A stretch of 64,000 bases of DNA from Lancefieldella parvula DSM 20469. GTDB taxonomy: Bacteria > Actinomycetota > Coriobacteriia > Coriobacteriales > Atopobiaceae. The notes beneath the pieces were generated by a model. That model ran no database searches and was not told the origin of the DNA. It saw only the letters and a program-made list of their open reading frames with translations. Location: positions 868,001-932,000 of the forward strand of contig NC_013203.1 in assembly GCF_000024225.1 (NCBI RefSeq). The letters are read 5' to 3'. A program made the translations under genes and the position numbers. The stretch's first letter is position 1. Each line of letters starts with the position of its first letter. Below, piece by piece: positions 42,719 through 52,629 of the stretch.

Positions 42719-44686
42719 CTACTGTCCTGAAGTGAGTCTCTTACCTAGCTCAAGCGCTCGTGTCTGAAGCGCCTGAGCAGCAGCAAGCTGCTCTTCAGCA
42801 AGAGTTTCGTCTGATTGCTCTCCTGTATATGAGCCTGAGCGCAAATTAGAACGAATTTCTCGCAATTTACGCTGTACTGAATAGTAGTCAACAGTGTCTA
42901 CAATAAACTCAAGTGAACGGCGCGTATCGGAGTTACCCTCAGATATCACTCGACCAGACGAAAGAATAGCTGCCGCATTTGGCTCAACAGCCACAGCCGC
43001 AGCAACTACCTGCGCTGGCGTAGCCCCCTCTGGAGTGGCAAGCATTGCCCACGCCATAGTTTGATGGCGAGCATCAGCCCATACAAAGTCTGCAATACGA
43101 TCTTGATACTCTCGCACTAAAGATAAGTTGGTGGCCATGGCGCTCAAAAGTTCAAGCTCTGAGTTAACCTGCCTGCGATCTTCTGCGGAGAGTCCCTGTG
43201 TGCCACTTGGCACGCGTACATCAGCAGGCACATCATACGTTGATGCCTCGTCGTATGGTGGCACCTCGTCATATGAAGGAGCTTCAACATAAACTGGAGA
43301 CTTGGTATACGTTAAATTATTCGAAGTGTTATATGACATCTTCTGAGACTGTTTACGCGCTGACTTTGAGGTACGAAAATTCGAAGCATCATCTTGAATT
43401 GGAGCGGCCTTAATTGCACGTTTTGCTTCCTCAGCGTCAATGTGTAGTAAATCTGCCACACGAAGAGCATACTCGCTGAGAAGCACTGAGGTCTTAAGTG
43501 GAGCCAATAAGGAAGCCAGAGCCTCAAGCGCTTTGACTCGACCTCCTGGTACGGAAAGGTCAAACTCGGCAGTTGTAGCATCAAAGACAAAATCCATAAG
43601 TGGACGAGCTGAATCTAAGATAGGACGCAGCTTTTCTGCACCAGACTCGGCGAGAAACTCCATGGGGTCCTGATTATTTGGCAAAACAACACAAAGAAAT
43701 GCAGCAGTTGTTTTATCAATAAATTTAATGACTCGTGCGGCGGCATGTTGGCCTGCAGCATCACCATCAAACATACAAATAATTTTGCGAGCACGTTGTC
43801 GATCAATAAGTTTGACATGCTCAGACGTGAACGCAGTACCAAGAGCTGCTACCGTGTTAGTAAAACCAGCCTCATGCATGGCAATAACGTCTGTATAGCC
43901 TTCGCAAATAATAGCCTCAGACTGAGCTGCAATAGTCTCTTTTGCTACATCGTAAGCAAAGAGGTGCTTGCCCTTATTAAAGACAGTAGTATCCCTTGTA
44001 TTGAGATACTTAGGAGCGTTTTCAACCTTTTTGGTAATTCGACCGCCAAAAGCAATGGTTCTTCCCTGCTCGTCATGAATAGGGAACATTACACGATCAT
44101 AAAACCAATCGCTGATTCGACCATTACGCTCAACAGCAAGGTTAGCAGCAACCATCTCCTGCGTGGTAAAACCACATTTACGCAAGTGTGCCACAAGTGC
44201 ACCTCTACCAGGTGCATATCCCAGCTTCCAGCGTTTACAGACACCTGCCCCAAATCCACGACCAGAAAGATAGGCGCGAGCTGTCTCAGGACCTTCTCCC
44301 CTTCCGCGCATAAGCATTGAATGAAAGTAATTCTCGGCCTCTGTAAGACATTCAATCAAACGATTCTTGCGAGGTCCTTTAGAAACATGAGCCTCTTCTG
44401 AAAGCGTAATGCCTGCTTTATCGGCAAGATATCTGATGGCGTCTGGAAAATCCAGGTTTTCTCGCTTCATGACATAACTGAAAACATCTCCACCTTCGGA
44501 GCATGCACCAAAACAATGCCAAAGACCTGTAGAGGGGTTTATCTTAAATGAAGGGCTTTTTTCTTGGTGGAAGGGGCAACATCCCCAATAGTCTTGACCT
44601 CGAGGTTTTAGCTCAACTGTCTCGGAAACAAGCGTAACAAAATCGGTAGCCTGTCTTACGCGCTCTTTATCTTCATCAGTTATCAT
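42719..44686 (-). CDS. dnaG: DNA primase
   Basis: DnaG makes RNA primers at the replication fork. The 655-residue protein has the N-terminal zinc domain (CCPFHQEKSPSF ... HCFGACSEGGD), the RNA-polymerase domain with the TOPRIM motif ICEGYTDVIAMHEAG and FDGDAAG, and a helicase-interaction C-terminus. The zinc pair reads C-x3-C instead of the usual C-x2-C. A low-complexity Tyr/Pro/Glu/Asp stretch (about 460-490) links the last domains. It overlaps ribF by 11 nt. Confidence 0.95.
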   Translation of the reverse strand: MITDEDKERVRQATDFVTLVSETVELKPRGQDYWGCCPFHQEKSPSFKINPSTGLWHCFGACSEGGDVFSYVMKRENLDFPDAIRYLADKAGITLSEEAHVSKGPRKNRLIECLTEAENYFHSMLMRGRGEGPETARAYLSGRGFGAGVCKRWKLGYAPGRGALVAHLRKCGFTTQEMVAANLAVERNGRISDWFYDRVMFPIHDEQGRTIAFGGRITKKVENAPKYLNTRDTTVFNKGKHLFAYDVAKETIAAQSEAIICEGYTDVIAMHEAGFTNTVAALGTAFTSEHVKLIDRQRARKIICMFDGDAAGQHAAARVIKFIDKTTAAFLCVVLPNNQDPMEFLAESGAEKLRPILDSARPLMDFVFDATTAEFDLSVPGGRVKALEALASLLAPLKTSVLLSEYALRVADLLHIDAEEAKRAIKAAPIQDDASNFRTSKSARKQSQKMSYNTSNNLTYTKSPVYVEAPSYDEVPPYDEASTYDVPADVRVPSGTQGLSAEDRRQVNSELELLSAMATNLSLVREYQDRIADFVWADARHQTMAWAMLATPEGATPAQVVAAAVAVEPNAAAILSSGRVISEGNSDTRRSLEFIVDTVDYYSVQRKLREIRSNLRSGSYTGEQSDETLAEEQLAAAQALQTRALELGKRLTSGQ

Positions 44687-45713
44687 CTTCCACCTCCCCG
44701 CTTTCTAAATTATATGAAGTCGTACCCAGATTCTGGGCCACCCAATCTATATTTCCACGAACGGCTTGCTTAAGGTCTTGCAGTGAATCAAATTTTTTAG
44801 ATTCTCTCAGTCTTTTCACAAACACCGTCTGAACCTGAGAGCCGTATAAGTTGCCGCTAAACCCTAAAAGATTAGCCTCAAGCAAAGGTCCTGTTTGAGA
44901 TTCAAATGAAGGAGCTTTTCCCACATTAACCGCAGCAGGCCATGCTGTTGCACCATGAACAACATAGCACGCATACACGCCATCTTGAGGAATACAATCA
45001 CGCACGTCAAGTGCAACATTTGCAGTAGGAAAGCCAAATCCAGTACCCTGGCCACGACCATGCTTGACCACACCGCTCACAAAGTGCCAACGACCTAACA
45101 GACTTGCCGCATCCTCAACCCTGCCTTGTCCCAGCAGATTTCTAATGCGAGTTGCAGAGATTTTCTCGCCACCCGAACAAAAGAGCTCATGGGCATGAAC
45201 TTCAAAGCCATGCTGGCGCCCAAGTGCGGCAAGCAATGCGCTTCCTTCAGCACCTTGAGCTCCAAGCCCAAAGTCAGAGCCCACATGAACGGACACGGCC
45301 GGCACACATGGAAGCAACTTACTTTCTACGTATTGCGTGCCACTCAAAGCCGCAAACTCGCGGGTAAAATGGTGTACCAGAATACCATCTACTCCCCAAG
45401 CGGCAAGCGCGCGAAGCCTATCTTCTCCCGAGAGCAATCGTTGAGGAGATCCGTCAAACAACACCTCAACAGGATCTGGCAGAAATGTTACAGCCACAAG
45501 CGGCACTTTGCGTGCCTCGGCATCTTTTTTTGCGATGGCGAGAAGCCCTTGGTGGCCCTCGTGAAGACCGTCAAACACACCAAGTACGCACACACAAGGT
45601 TGCTTGAAGCAATCAGAATGTAGCGTATAAAAGTCAGCATCGCCAAGCTCAAGCGGAGTCGGCAGCTGACTTCCAAACAAAACAGATTGTGCTATGCGTT
45701 CTACCTTGTTCAA
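44676..45713 (-). CDS. ribF: Bifunctional riboflavin kinase / FAD synthetase
   Basis: RibF makes FMN and FAD from riboflavin. The 345-residue protein has an N-terminal nucleotidyltransferase domain (VLGVFDGLHEGHQGLL, and the ISATRIR motif). The C-terminal flavokinase domain has GFGFPTANVAL with the PTAN motif and a conserved glutamate region (LLEANLLGF). The start appears to be TTG, with AAGGA about 8 nt upstream. It lies between truB and dnaG; truB-ribF adjacency is common. Confidence 0.93.
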   Translation of the reverse strand: MNKVERIAQSVLFGSQLPTPLELGDADFYTLHSDCFKQPCVCVLGVFDGLHEGHQGLLAIAKKDAEARKVPLVAVTFLPDPVEVLFDGSPQRLLSGEDRLRALAAWGVDGILVHHFTREFAALSGTQYVESKLLPCVPAVSVHVGSDFGLGAQGAEGSALLAALGRQHGFEVHAHELFCSGGEKISATRIRNLLGQGRVEDAASLLGRWHFVSGVVKHGRGQGTGFGFPTANVALDVRDCIPQDGVYACYVVHGATAWPAAVNVGKAPSFESQTGPLLEANLLGFSGNLYGSQVQTVFVKRLRESKKFDSLQDLKQAVRGNIDWVAQNLGTTSYNLESGEVEDDN

Positions 45714-45722
45714 CGTGCGTCC

Positions 45723-46664
45723 TTACTTACACAAAATACCTTGAGAGAAGTTAGTCTGGCAGACAAGACATGAACCCTGCCTTATCCAAATTCCTACCAG
45801 AGATTCATTCCACACAAGGCTGACCAGCGAATTATTGGCAATTTCACAAAGATCCTCTGGAATACCAAAACGCTTTCCAACCTCGACACACTTATATTCT
45901 GCTGCGGTCAGCCTATGCACAGAATAACCGAGGGTCTCAGTTGGATTGAGATGTTTGGCCTCAAGTATTTGAGCTGGACTTTGCTCTAGCTCTTCTAATA
46001 AAACACAACTACCAAGCGTAATAGGACCAGAGAAAGTCCTTCTTAGTCCACTAATATGAGCCTCTGTTCCAAGAGACTGACCAAGATCTCGAGCAATGCT
46101 CCTGATGTAGGTACCTTTAGAAACGTCAAAAGCAACAGTCCACACGAGTGAGTCACTCTTATCAGAAGGTGTATGCACCGCCAAAAGCGATGCATCGTAA
46201 ATAGAAACTCTGCGTGCTACAAGCTCTGGCATCTTACCTTCACGAACAAGCTGATAAGCACGTTTACCATCAACAGAGATTGCAGAAACCACAGGCGGAA
46301 GCTGATTTATAGTACCCACTAGCTTTGTACATGCGATACGAGCAAACTCGATATCATACAGTTCTTCTGGAACAGCTGCAGTTGCTACAACCTTGCCATC
46401 TGCATCATCAGTTGAGGTACGAGCTCCAAACGAAATGTCAGCTACATACCCCTTGCGATCAAGCGTCAGAAGGCCCAAAAGCTTTGTAGCAAGTCCAATA
46501 CCAACTACCAGTACACCACTTGCATTAGGATCAAGTGTGCCCGCGTGTCCCACGCGTTTCTCGCCAAATACGCGCCGGACGCGAGAAACCACATCATGGC
46601 TGGTCAAGCCAAGCGGCTTGTCAATTGCAATAAGTGCGTTAATTCCACTAGCTCCTCGCTTCAC
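45723..46664 (-). CDS. truB: tRNA pseudouridine(55) synthase
   Basis: TruB makes pseudouridine 55 in the T-loop of tRNAs. The 313-residue protein has the family start AIDKPLGLTSHDVVSRVRR and the catalytic HAGTLDPNASG with D45. A C-terminal PUA-like part shows YKCVEVGKRFGIPED. The start is GTG directly abutting the nrnA stop. Confidence 0.95.
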   Translation of the reverse strand: MKRGASGINALIAIDKPLGLTSHDVVSRVRRVFGEKRVGHAGTLDPNASGVLVVGIGLATKLLGLLTLDRKGYVADISFGARTSTDDADGKVVATAAVPEELYDIEFARIACTKLVGTINQLPPVVSAISVDGKRAYQLVREGKMPELVARRVSIYDASLLAVHTPSDKSDSLVWTVAFDVSKGTYIRSIARDLGQSLGTEAHISGLRRTFSGPITLGSCVLLEELEQSPAQILEAKHLNPTETLGYSVHRLTAAEYKCVEVGKRFGIPEDLCEIANNSLVSLVWNESLVGIWIRQGSCLVCQTNFSQGILCK

Positions 46665-47684
46665 CTATGACTCCTTGTCAAGTGCGAGAAGATTAATGAG
46701 CAGAGGCACTATCTCAGTAAACACGTCATCAATAGTACCTTCAGCGGTGAAGCCTGCAGCAGCAGTATGACCACCGCCGCCCATTTGACGAGCAATGCCA
46801 GAGATATCAAGCTGGGATTTAGATCGTAGGTTGCCGCGAACCTTTCCACCATCTACCTCTTTAAGGAAGAGTGCAATTTCGGTTCCCTCAACACAACGCA
46901 CGATGTCTACTAGACCATCCATCTCGGCAAGAGGAACGCCCGATGAAGAAAGATCTGCTGTGGTGACGTAGCTGTACGCAACACGACCCTCACCAAAAGT
47001 ACGGATTCGTTCCATAACTTTAGCGGCAAGATGGAGATAGGCCAAACGATCGCTCTGATAGACGTAAAGTGCAATCTGAGAAGGAGAAGCACCCGCCTCT
47101 ACCAACAAACTTGCAACCTCAAAAGCCTCACCGTCAGCATTTTGATACTGAAAACGACCAGTATCGGTTACTAGTGCGCACATAAGACACTGTGCCTCAG
47201 AAGGGGTAAGTTCTGCACCCAAATGACAGGCAAACTCTGTGATAATAACACCAGTTGCTGCTGCGTCAGGACGTACCAGTCCCGCGTTCCAATAAACATT
47301 GCTATACGGATGATGGTCAAGCACCGCCACTGTCTTAGAACAATTCATCAGCGCTTCTGCATCAGCCAAACGACCTGCAGTAGAAAGATCTACGCAGATA
47401 AAAAGATCTGGAATTCCCTCGTACTTATTTGCAGGTACAAAGCTATCAGTACCATCAAGAAACTTATAAATGCGAGGTACTTCCCCATCAGCATCTGCCA
47501 AAAGATTAGTAACAGTTTTGCTTGGCCATCTTCTCTGAATAATGGAAGAAAGTGCTAATCCAGAACCAATAGCGTCACCATCAGGAGATGTATGTGCACA
47601 AACAACGATTGACGAGGCTTGCTCAATAAGAGCGATAACCTCGTCAAACTCTGGACGACTGACTTTTGTATTCAGTGACGTCAC
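46665..47684 (-). CDS. nrnA: DHH-family oligoribonuclease / pAp phosphatase (NrnA)
   Basis: NrnA degrades short RNA oligomers and pAp or cyclic dinucleotide products. The 339-residue protein has AHTSPDGDAIGS (H31, D35, D37), the DHH motif in VLDHHPYS, and the DHHA1 motif GGGHTAAAG. It lies between rbfA and truB, its standard place in Gram-positives. Confidence 0.93.
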   Translation of the reverse strand: MTSLNTKVSRPEFDEVIALIEQASSIVVCAHTSPDGDAIGSGLALSSIIQRRWPSKTVTNLLADADGEVPRIYKFLDGTDSFVPANKYEGIPDLFICVDLSTAGRLADAEALMNCSKTVAVLDHHPYSNVYWNAGLVRPDAAATGVIITEFACHLGAELTPSEAQCLMCALVTDTGRFQYQNADGEAFEVASLLVEAGASPSQIALYVYQSDRLAYLHLAAKVMERIRTFGEGRVAYSYVTTADLSSSGVPLAEMDGLVDIVRCVEGTEIALFLKEVDGGKVRGNLRSKSQLDISGIARQMGGGGHTAAAGFTAEGTIDDVFTEIVPLLINLLALDKES

Positions 47685-47688
47685 TTAC

Positions 47689-48099
47689 TTACTCCTCCTC
47701 GTCAGAATTCTCTTCATCAGAAGCTATAGGGTATCCAAACTCGTCTTTCTCGACACTAAGAGTTGGTGGAACCACCTCAAGAGCCTGAGCAATACGCTCA
47801 GCTTCATCGGTAGTAGTGTCAATTTTGAAATCAAGCTCAGGGGTGACACGCCAGTTCAGCGCATGACCCAAAAGCGAGCGAATCCTACCCTTTGCACGCT
47901 TAAGTGCTGCAAGGACCTTCTCGTAGCGATCAGGCTCACAGCTTACATATACACGCATAAAAGATTTATCAACCGAGACCTCACAGCTTGTGATGGTTAC
48001 AAGCTGGAGATCAGGGTCAGAAATTTCAAACAAAAGGATCCAGCTGAGCTTTTCTCGAGCAACCTCATTAGTACGACGAGAAAACTGATTCTGTTTCAT
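47689..48099 (-). CDS. rbfA: Ribosome-binding factor A
   Basis: RbfA is a cold-shock-linked 30S maturation factor. The 136-residue protein has a KH-like fold with EVAREKLSWILLFEISDPDL, VSVDKSFMRVYVSC and RIRSLLGHALNWRVTPELDFK, and a short acidic tail. It follows infB after 11 nt and precedes nrnA by 4 nt. Confidence 0.94.
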   Translation of the reverse strand: MKQNQFSRRTNEVAREKLSWILLFEISDPDLQLVTITSCEVSVDKSFMRVYVSCEPDRYEKVLAALKRAKGRIRSLLGHALNWRVTPELDFKIDTTTDEAERIAQALEVVPPTLSVEKDEFGYPIASDEENSDEEE

Positions 48100-48110
48100 G
48101 CTGTCCCTTC

Positions 48111-50750
48111 TTACTCGGTACGAGCCACCTGCTCAATACGATAGCCTTCAAGCTGGTCGCCAGGCTTGATGTCCTGGAAGTTCTCAAGGCCGATACCGCA
48201 TTCGTAGCCGGATTTAACGCTCTTAACGTCATCTTTGAAGCGTCTAAGCGATGCAATCTTTCCGTCGTAGACAACAAAGCCATCACGAATAAGACGAATA
48301 TTATCGTCGCGTGAAATCTCACCCTCAGAAATCATGCAACCTGCAGCAATACCAACCTTAGGCACCTTAAAGGTATCGCGAACTTCAGCAACACCGGTTT
48401 GGACTTCCTGCTCAGTTGGCTTAAGCATACCAATACGAGCAGCATCAATCTCTTCGATTGCCTTATAGATGACACTATAAGTTCTAATCTCAACGCCTAC
48501 GCGCTCTGCAGCAAGCTTAGCCTTTGCATCTGGACGGACACCAAAGCCAATGATAATTGCATTTGATGCATCAGCGAGAACAACGTCGGTCTCGGTAATT
48601 CCACCAACAGCAGAGTGAATGGTGCTAATACGAACCTCGGATTGATCCATTTTGTCCAAGGAGTCCTGGAGAGCCTCGATGGAGCCTTGAACATCAGCCT
48701 TGATAATAAGGTTGAGCTCCTTGACGTCACGATCTGCCATAGTATCAAAGAGGTTCTCAAGGGTAACGTGCTTAACACGGTTCTGCTCTTCGATACGAGC
48801 CTTAAGAGCGCGCTGGTCAGCAAGCTCACGAGCGTCACGCTCCTCCTGGAAGACGCGGAATTCATCGCCTGCACCAGGAACGGTCTGCAGACCAAGAATC
48901 TCAACTGCATCAGAAGGACCAGCAGTAGTCACCGCATTGCCCTTAGGATCGAGCATTGCACGGACACGACCAAAGGCCATACCAGCAACAAGAGCATCGC
49001 CGATGTGAAGCGTACCGCGAGTAACCAAAACAGTAGCAACAGAGCCACGACCACGGTCAAGCTTAGCCTCAAGAACATTACCGGATGCAAAGGTGTCTGA
49101 GTTAGCCTTCAGCTCAAGGACATCTGCCTGCAAAATAATAGTCTCAAGAAGATCATCGATGCCCAAGTTCTGCTTGGCAGAAATGTCAACAAACATGTTC
49201 TGTCCGCCCCATTCCTCAGGAATGACACCGTACTCGGTAAGCTCCTGACGAACACGGGTAGGATCTGCACCCGGCTTATCAATCTTGTTGACAGCAACAA
49301 CAATTGGAACACCAGCAGCCTTTGCGTGATTAATAGACTCAATAGTCTGAGGCATAACACCATCGTCTGCTGCAACAATTAAGATAACAATATCGGTAAC
49401 TTTTGCACCACGAGCACGCATCGCCGTAAAAGTCTCGTGACCCGGGGTATCGATGAAAGTAATTTCGCGACCGTTAATAGTAACCTGAGAAGCACCAATT
49501 GCCTGAGTAATTCCACCAGCCTCGCCAGCTGCAACGCCAGTGTGACGAATTGCATCCAGAAGCGATGTTTTACCGTGGTCAACGTGACCCATGACGGTAA
49601 CTACTGGAGGACGTGGCTTTAAATCCTTAGGATCATCGTAGAAAGTGAAGGAGTTCTCCTCCTCCTTAGACATAATCTTAATCTGGCGGCCCAAGTCATC
49701 AGCAACAATCTCAATAAGTTCATCAGACATGGTCTCTGTAAGTGTTAAAGGATTTCCAAGCAGGAACAAGCGCTTAATGATATCATTTGCAGGAACGCCA
49801 AGAAGCTCGGCAAGTTCAGAGACTGTAGAACCCTGAGGGACTTTTACAGTATCAAGCTGGGAAATATCCTGGTCGTTTGCAAGTGCTTCCTCAATACGCT
49901 GCTCCATAGCAGCCTCTGCTGCCTGCTTCTGACGACGTTCTTTACGCTTTTTACGACGACCAGAGGACTCTCGACTTGCCTCTTCAATAGCAACGCGAGC
50001 CTCATCAAGAACGCGACTTCTGTTGTAAGCTTCAGCCTCACGAGCCATGCGGCTATAACGATCTTCTCCGTCATCTCCGCCACGACGATTCTTTCTACGC
50101 TTACCATTTGGACGCTCGTCGGACATGGAGGCATCATTACGCTCATTCTTAAAATTATGACGAGCAGAAGCACCACTTGCCTCGCTTGCATTAGCGCGAG
50201 CGTGGTTCCTGGATCCCTTCTCAGCCTTCTTCTGTGCAGCGGACTCTGCAGCCTGCTGCTTCAAAACCTCTTCCTGCTGAGCAATCTGATCGAGCAGATT
50301 ATTAAAAGAAGGAGCAGTCTTAGGAGCAGTGTCCTTTATACGGTTACGCTCGGCTTCTTCGGCCTCAAGACGCTTCTTCTCTTCCTCAGCACGACGGCGC
50401 TCCTCTTCTTTCTTGCGAGCAGCCTCTTCTTTTGCGCGCTTTTTCTCTTCTTCTGCACGCTCAGCTTCACGCCTTGCCTCTGCGGCAAGTCGCTCAGCCT
50501 CTGCTGCCTCAGCAGCAGCCTTTGCCTCTTTGGCAGCAGCCTCTTCTTCAACAGCCTTCTGAGCTGCAATTTCAGCAGCACGAGCCTCCATAATAGGTTG
50601 GAGTTTCTTGCGAACAATAGAAACATATGCATCTTCAAGCGTAGAAGAAGCAGACTTTGCAGGGATCTTCATGTCCGCAAGGTGCTCAAGCAATTCCTTG
50701 CTCTGCATACCATATTCTTTGGCAAGGTCATGTACACGCGTTTTTGCCAT
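48111..50750 (-). CDS. infB: Translation initiation factor IF-2
   Basis: IF-2 is a GTPase that places fMet-tRNA in the initiation complex. The 879-residue protein has an N-terminal IF2-N motif (VHDLAKEYGMQSKELL). A very long Ala/Glu/Arg-rich helical region (about 60-140) and a basic linker follow. A second IF2-N motif lies at about 301-340, the G domain has GHVDHGKT (388-395), and the EF-Tu-like and C-terminal domains complete it. The ATG at 50750 has GGAAGG upstream. It lies 43 nt downstream of nusA. Confidence 0.97.
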   Translation of the reverse strand: MAKTRVHDLAKEYGMQSKELLEHLADMKIPAKSASSTLEDAYVSIVRKKLQPIMEARAAEIAAQKAVEEEAAAKEAKAAAEAAEAERLAAEARREAERAEEEKKRAKEEAARKKEEERRRAEEEKKRLEAEEAERNRIKDTAPKTAPSFNNLLDQIAQQEEVLKQQAAESAAQKKAEKGSRNHARANASEASGASARHNFKNERNDASMSDERPNGKRRKNRRGGDDGEDRYSRMAREAEAYNRSRVLDEARVAIEEASRESSGRRKKRKERRQKQAAEAAMEQRIEEALANDQDISQLDTVKVPQGSTVSELAELLGVPANDIIKRLFLLGNPLTLTETMSDELIEIVADDLGRQIKIMSKEEENSFTFYDDPKDLKPRPPVVTVMGHVDHGKTSLLDAIRHTGVAAGEAGGITQAIGASQVTINGREITFIDTPGHETFTAMRARGAKVTDIVILIVAADDGVMPQTIESINHAKAAGVPIVVAVNKIDKPGADPTRVRQELTEYGVIPEEWGGQNMFVDISAKQNLGIDDLLETIILQADVLELKANSDTFASGNVLEAKLDRGRGSVATVLVTRGTLHIGDALVAGMAFGRVRAMLDPKGNAVTTAGPSDAVEILGLQTVPGAGDEFRVFQEERDARELADQRALKARIEEQNRVKHVTLENLFDTMADRDVKELNLIIKADVQGSIEALQDSLDKMDQSEVRISTIHSAVGGITETDVVLADASNAIIIGFGVRPDAKAKLAAERVGVEIRTYSVIYKAIEEIDAARIGMLKPTEQEVQTGVAEVRDTFKVPKVGIAAGCMISEGEISRDDNIRLIRDGFVVYDGKIASLRRFKDDVKSVKSGYECGIGLENFQDIKPGDQLEGYRIEQVARTE

Positions 50751-50793
50751 ATATGAAAACCTTCCGGTTGACGGGATAGTTACAAGTAGTTGA

Positions 50794-52035
50794 CTAAATC
50801 AATGAGTCTGAATCAGAAGAAATCTCTGCATTCTCCATGGCATCATGAATGCCGCAGAAATCAGAACCAGGTCTTGCCATATTGCGGCAAGGAACTCCGC
50901 TAGGGCTCACATACTTGCAACGATGAGCAATCTCTTCCTCGTCAACAGCCTCTTCAACAACCTCAGGAAGGTTGTTCAAAATGTTTGCAGCAAGGGACTC
51001 ATTCTTGATGTCAATGTGAAGACCAGTCAAACGAGCAGCAAGACGAGCATTCTGACCCTCTTTACCAATAGCCAAAGATAGCTGATCATCAGGAACAATA
51101 ACGGTTGCGTGACCAGTTGCGCCATCAACAATAACGCGAGAAACACGTGCAGGTGAAAGTGCGGAGGCAACACAACGAGCAGCGTCATCAAACCAAGGTA
51201 CAACGTCAACGCGCTCCCCGCGGAGCTCAGAAACTACGGTACGAACACGGCTGCCCTTAGGACCAACACAAGCACCAACAGGATCAAGACGCTCATCAAC
51301 GGAAGAAACAGCAATCTTAGAACGAACGCCAGCCTCACGAGCAATAGAACGAATGCTCACTACACCGTCATAAACCTCTGGGACCTCAAGCTCAAAGAGA
51401 CGACGGATAAGATCTGGGTGGGTACGAGAGACAACAATTGGTGGACGCTGGCGCTCACCACGAACTGCTGGCTGAGTTGCATTAGGATCACGAACGTCAA
51501 CAATAATTGCCTTGATGCGCTGATTGTGTAGATAACGCTCTCCTGCTGGACGCTCATCACGCTCGTCAGGGAAACGACGCTGGTCAAAGTGTGGAAGCTC
51601 TGCCTCTACACCCTCACGAATCTTAATGATGGTGAAATCAGGAGTGGACTGGAGAACGGTACCAGTAATGATGTCACCAACGCGACCACGGAACTCATCA
51701 TAAATCTGAGCACGAGCAGCATTACGAACAAGCGTCTTAATCTCTGCCTTAGCATGCTGAGCAGCAATACGGCTCGTATCAGGAGGAGTTACATCTACCT
51801 CATCAAACTCGGTGTACTCACCAGTCTCCTCATCTGGCTCGCCCTTAGGAACAAGCTCATAAACGTATACACGGCCTGTAGCCCTATCAATAGTGACGCG
51901 AGCACCAAAATCAAGGTGGAGGACATCAGCATAGCTTTTTGCCAGAGACTGCTCCAAACGATCCAGTAAATACAACTCATCGATGTGCTTTTCCTGGCAA
52001 AGCAACATCAAAGCTTCCATCATTTCAGATGCCAT
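50794..52035 (-). CDS. nusA: Transcription factor NusA with C-terminal zinc-like motif
   Basis: NusA controls pausing, termination and antitermination. The 413-residue protein has the N-terminal domain (1-125), an S1 domain (about 130-200) and two KH domains (VVPDDQLSLAIGKEGQNARL in the second). After them comes a tail with C373, C383, C394 and H397 (C-x9-C-x10-C-x2-H), a pattern of small zinc-binding motifs. The ylxR gene, usually between nusA and infB, is absent. The domain call is firm; zinc binding is inferred. Confidence 0.95.
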   Translation of the reverse strand: MASEMMEALMLLCQEKHIDELYLLDRLEQSLAKSYADVLHLDFGARVTIDRATGRVYVYELVPKGEPDEETGEYTEFDEVDVTPPDTSRIAAQHAKAEIKTLVRNAARAQIYDEFRGRVGDIITGTVLQSTPDFTIIKIREGVEAELPHFDQRRFPDERDERPAGERYLHNQRIKAIIVDVRDPNATQPAVRGERQRPPIVVSRTHPDLIRRLFELEVPEVYDGVVSIRSIAREAGVRSKIAVSSVDERLDPVGACVGPKGSRVRTVVSELRGERVDVVPWFDDAARCVASALSPARVSRVIVDGATGHATVIVPDDQLSLAIGKEGQNARLAARLTGLHIDIKNESLAANILNNLPEVVEEAVDEEEIAHRCKYVSPSGVPCRNMARPGSDFCGIHDAMENAEISSDSDSLI

Positions 52036-52051
52036 GAATAATCCTCTCTAT

Positions 52052-52546
52052 CTATTTCTTGGCTGAGGTCAAGAAATCAAAAGCTGGTTTAATAACGCAC
52101 TTTTTTAACTCAGACAAATCAATGGTACAAACCTCATCTTCTGTCTGAATTGAGATAGTTGTACCCTCAATGCCCAAAAGCGTGCCAGTAAATTTACGAC
52201 GTCCTTCTGTGGCAGTTGTCTGAAGCTGAACCTCTTGTCCAGCAAAACGTACAAAGTCTTTTGCACGACGAAGTGGGCGTGCCATACCTGGAGAAGAAAC
52301 CTCCAAGGTAAATGATGCAGGAAACGGATCAAGTTCATCGATGGTCTCAGAAATCCATGATGTTTCTTGAGCAACTTCGTCAAGAGAAATGGTCTCTTCT
52401 GTTTCATCATCATGGTCAATTCTTACTCTGACCAAGGGATTCTTAGAAGACCCAACAATCTCTACATCAACAATATCAATGTGGTGATTAAGTGCAGCTT
52501 GCTCTAGTGCAGACAAGATTTTCTGTGTTACACCTTCGTTTTGCAT
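52052..52546 (-). CDS. rimP: Ribosome maturation factor RimP
   Basis: RimP assists 30S assembly. The 164-residue protein has the two-domain pattern of the family: VDVEIVGSSKNPLVRVRID, YTLEVSSPG-like FTLEVSSPGMARPLRRAKDF, and a C-terminal SH3-like part. A strong AGGAGGTCAA precedes the ATG. It is the first gene of the rimP-nusA-infB-rbfA operon. Confidence 0.94.
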   Translation of the reverse strand: MQNEGVTQKILSALEQAALNHHIDIVDVEIVGSSKNPLVRVRIDHDDETEETISLDEVAQETSWISETIDELDPFPASFTLEVSSPGMARPLRRAKDFVRFAGQEVQLQTTATEGRRKFTGTLLGIEGTTISIQTEDEVCTIDLSELKKCVIKPAFDFLTSAKK

Positions 52547-52569
52547 TTGACCTCCTCATCTACATACAG

Positions 52570-52603
52570 AAAGGAAGCGGGGTCAAAACTCAACCCCACT
52601 TCC
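52570..52603 (-). terminator. Hairpin: leuS terminator and rimP-nusA leader structure
   Basis: An 11-bp stem (GGAAG, G-U, GGGGT paired with ACCCC and CTTCC) with a 9-nt loop is followed by TTTCT on the minus strand. It ends transcripts from leuS, but it also lies downstream of the rimP promoter, so it is inside the leader of the nusA operon. Confidence 0.75.
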
Positions 52604-52629
52604 AACTAATAACAACTACGTTTAGAGAT

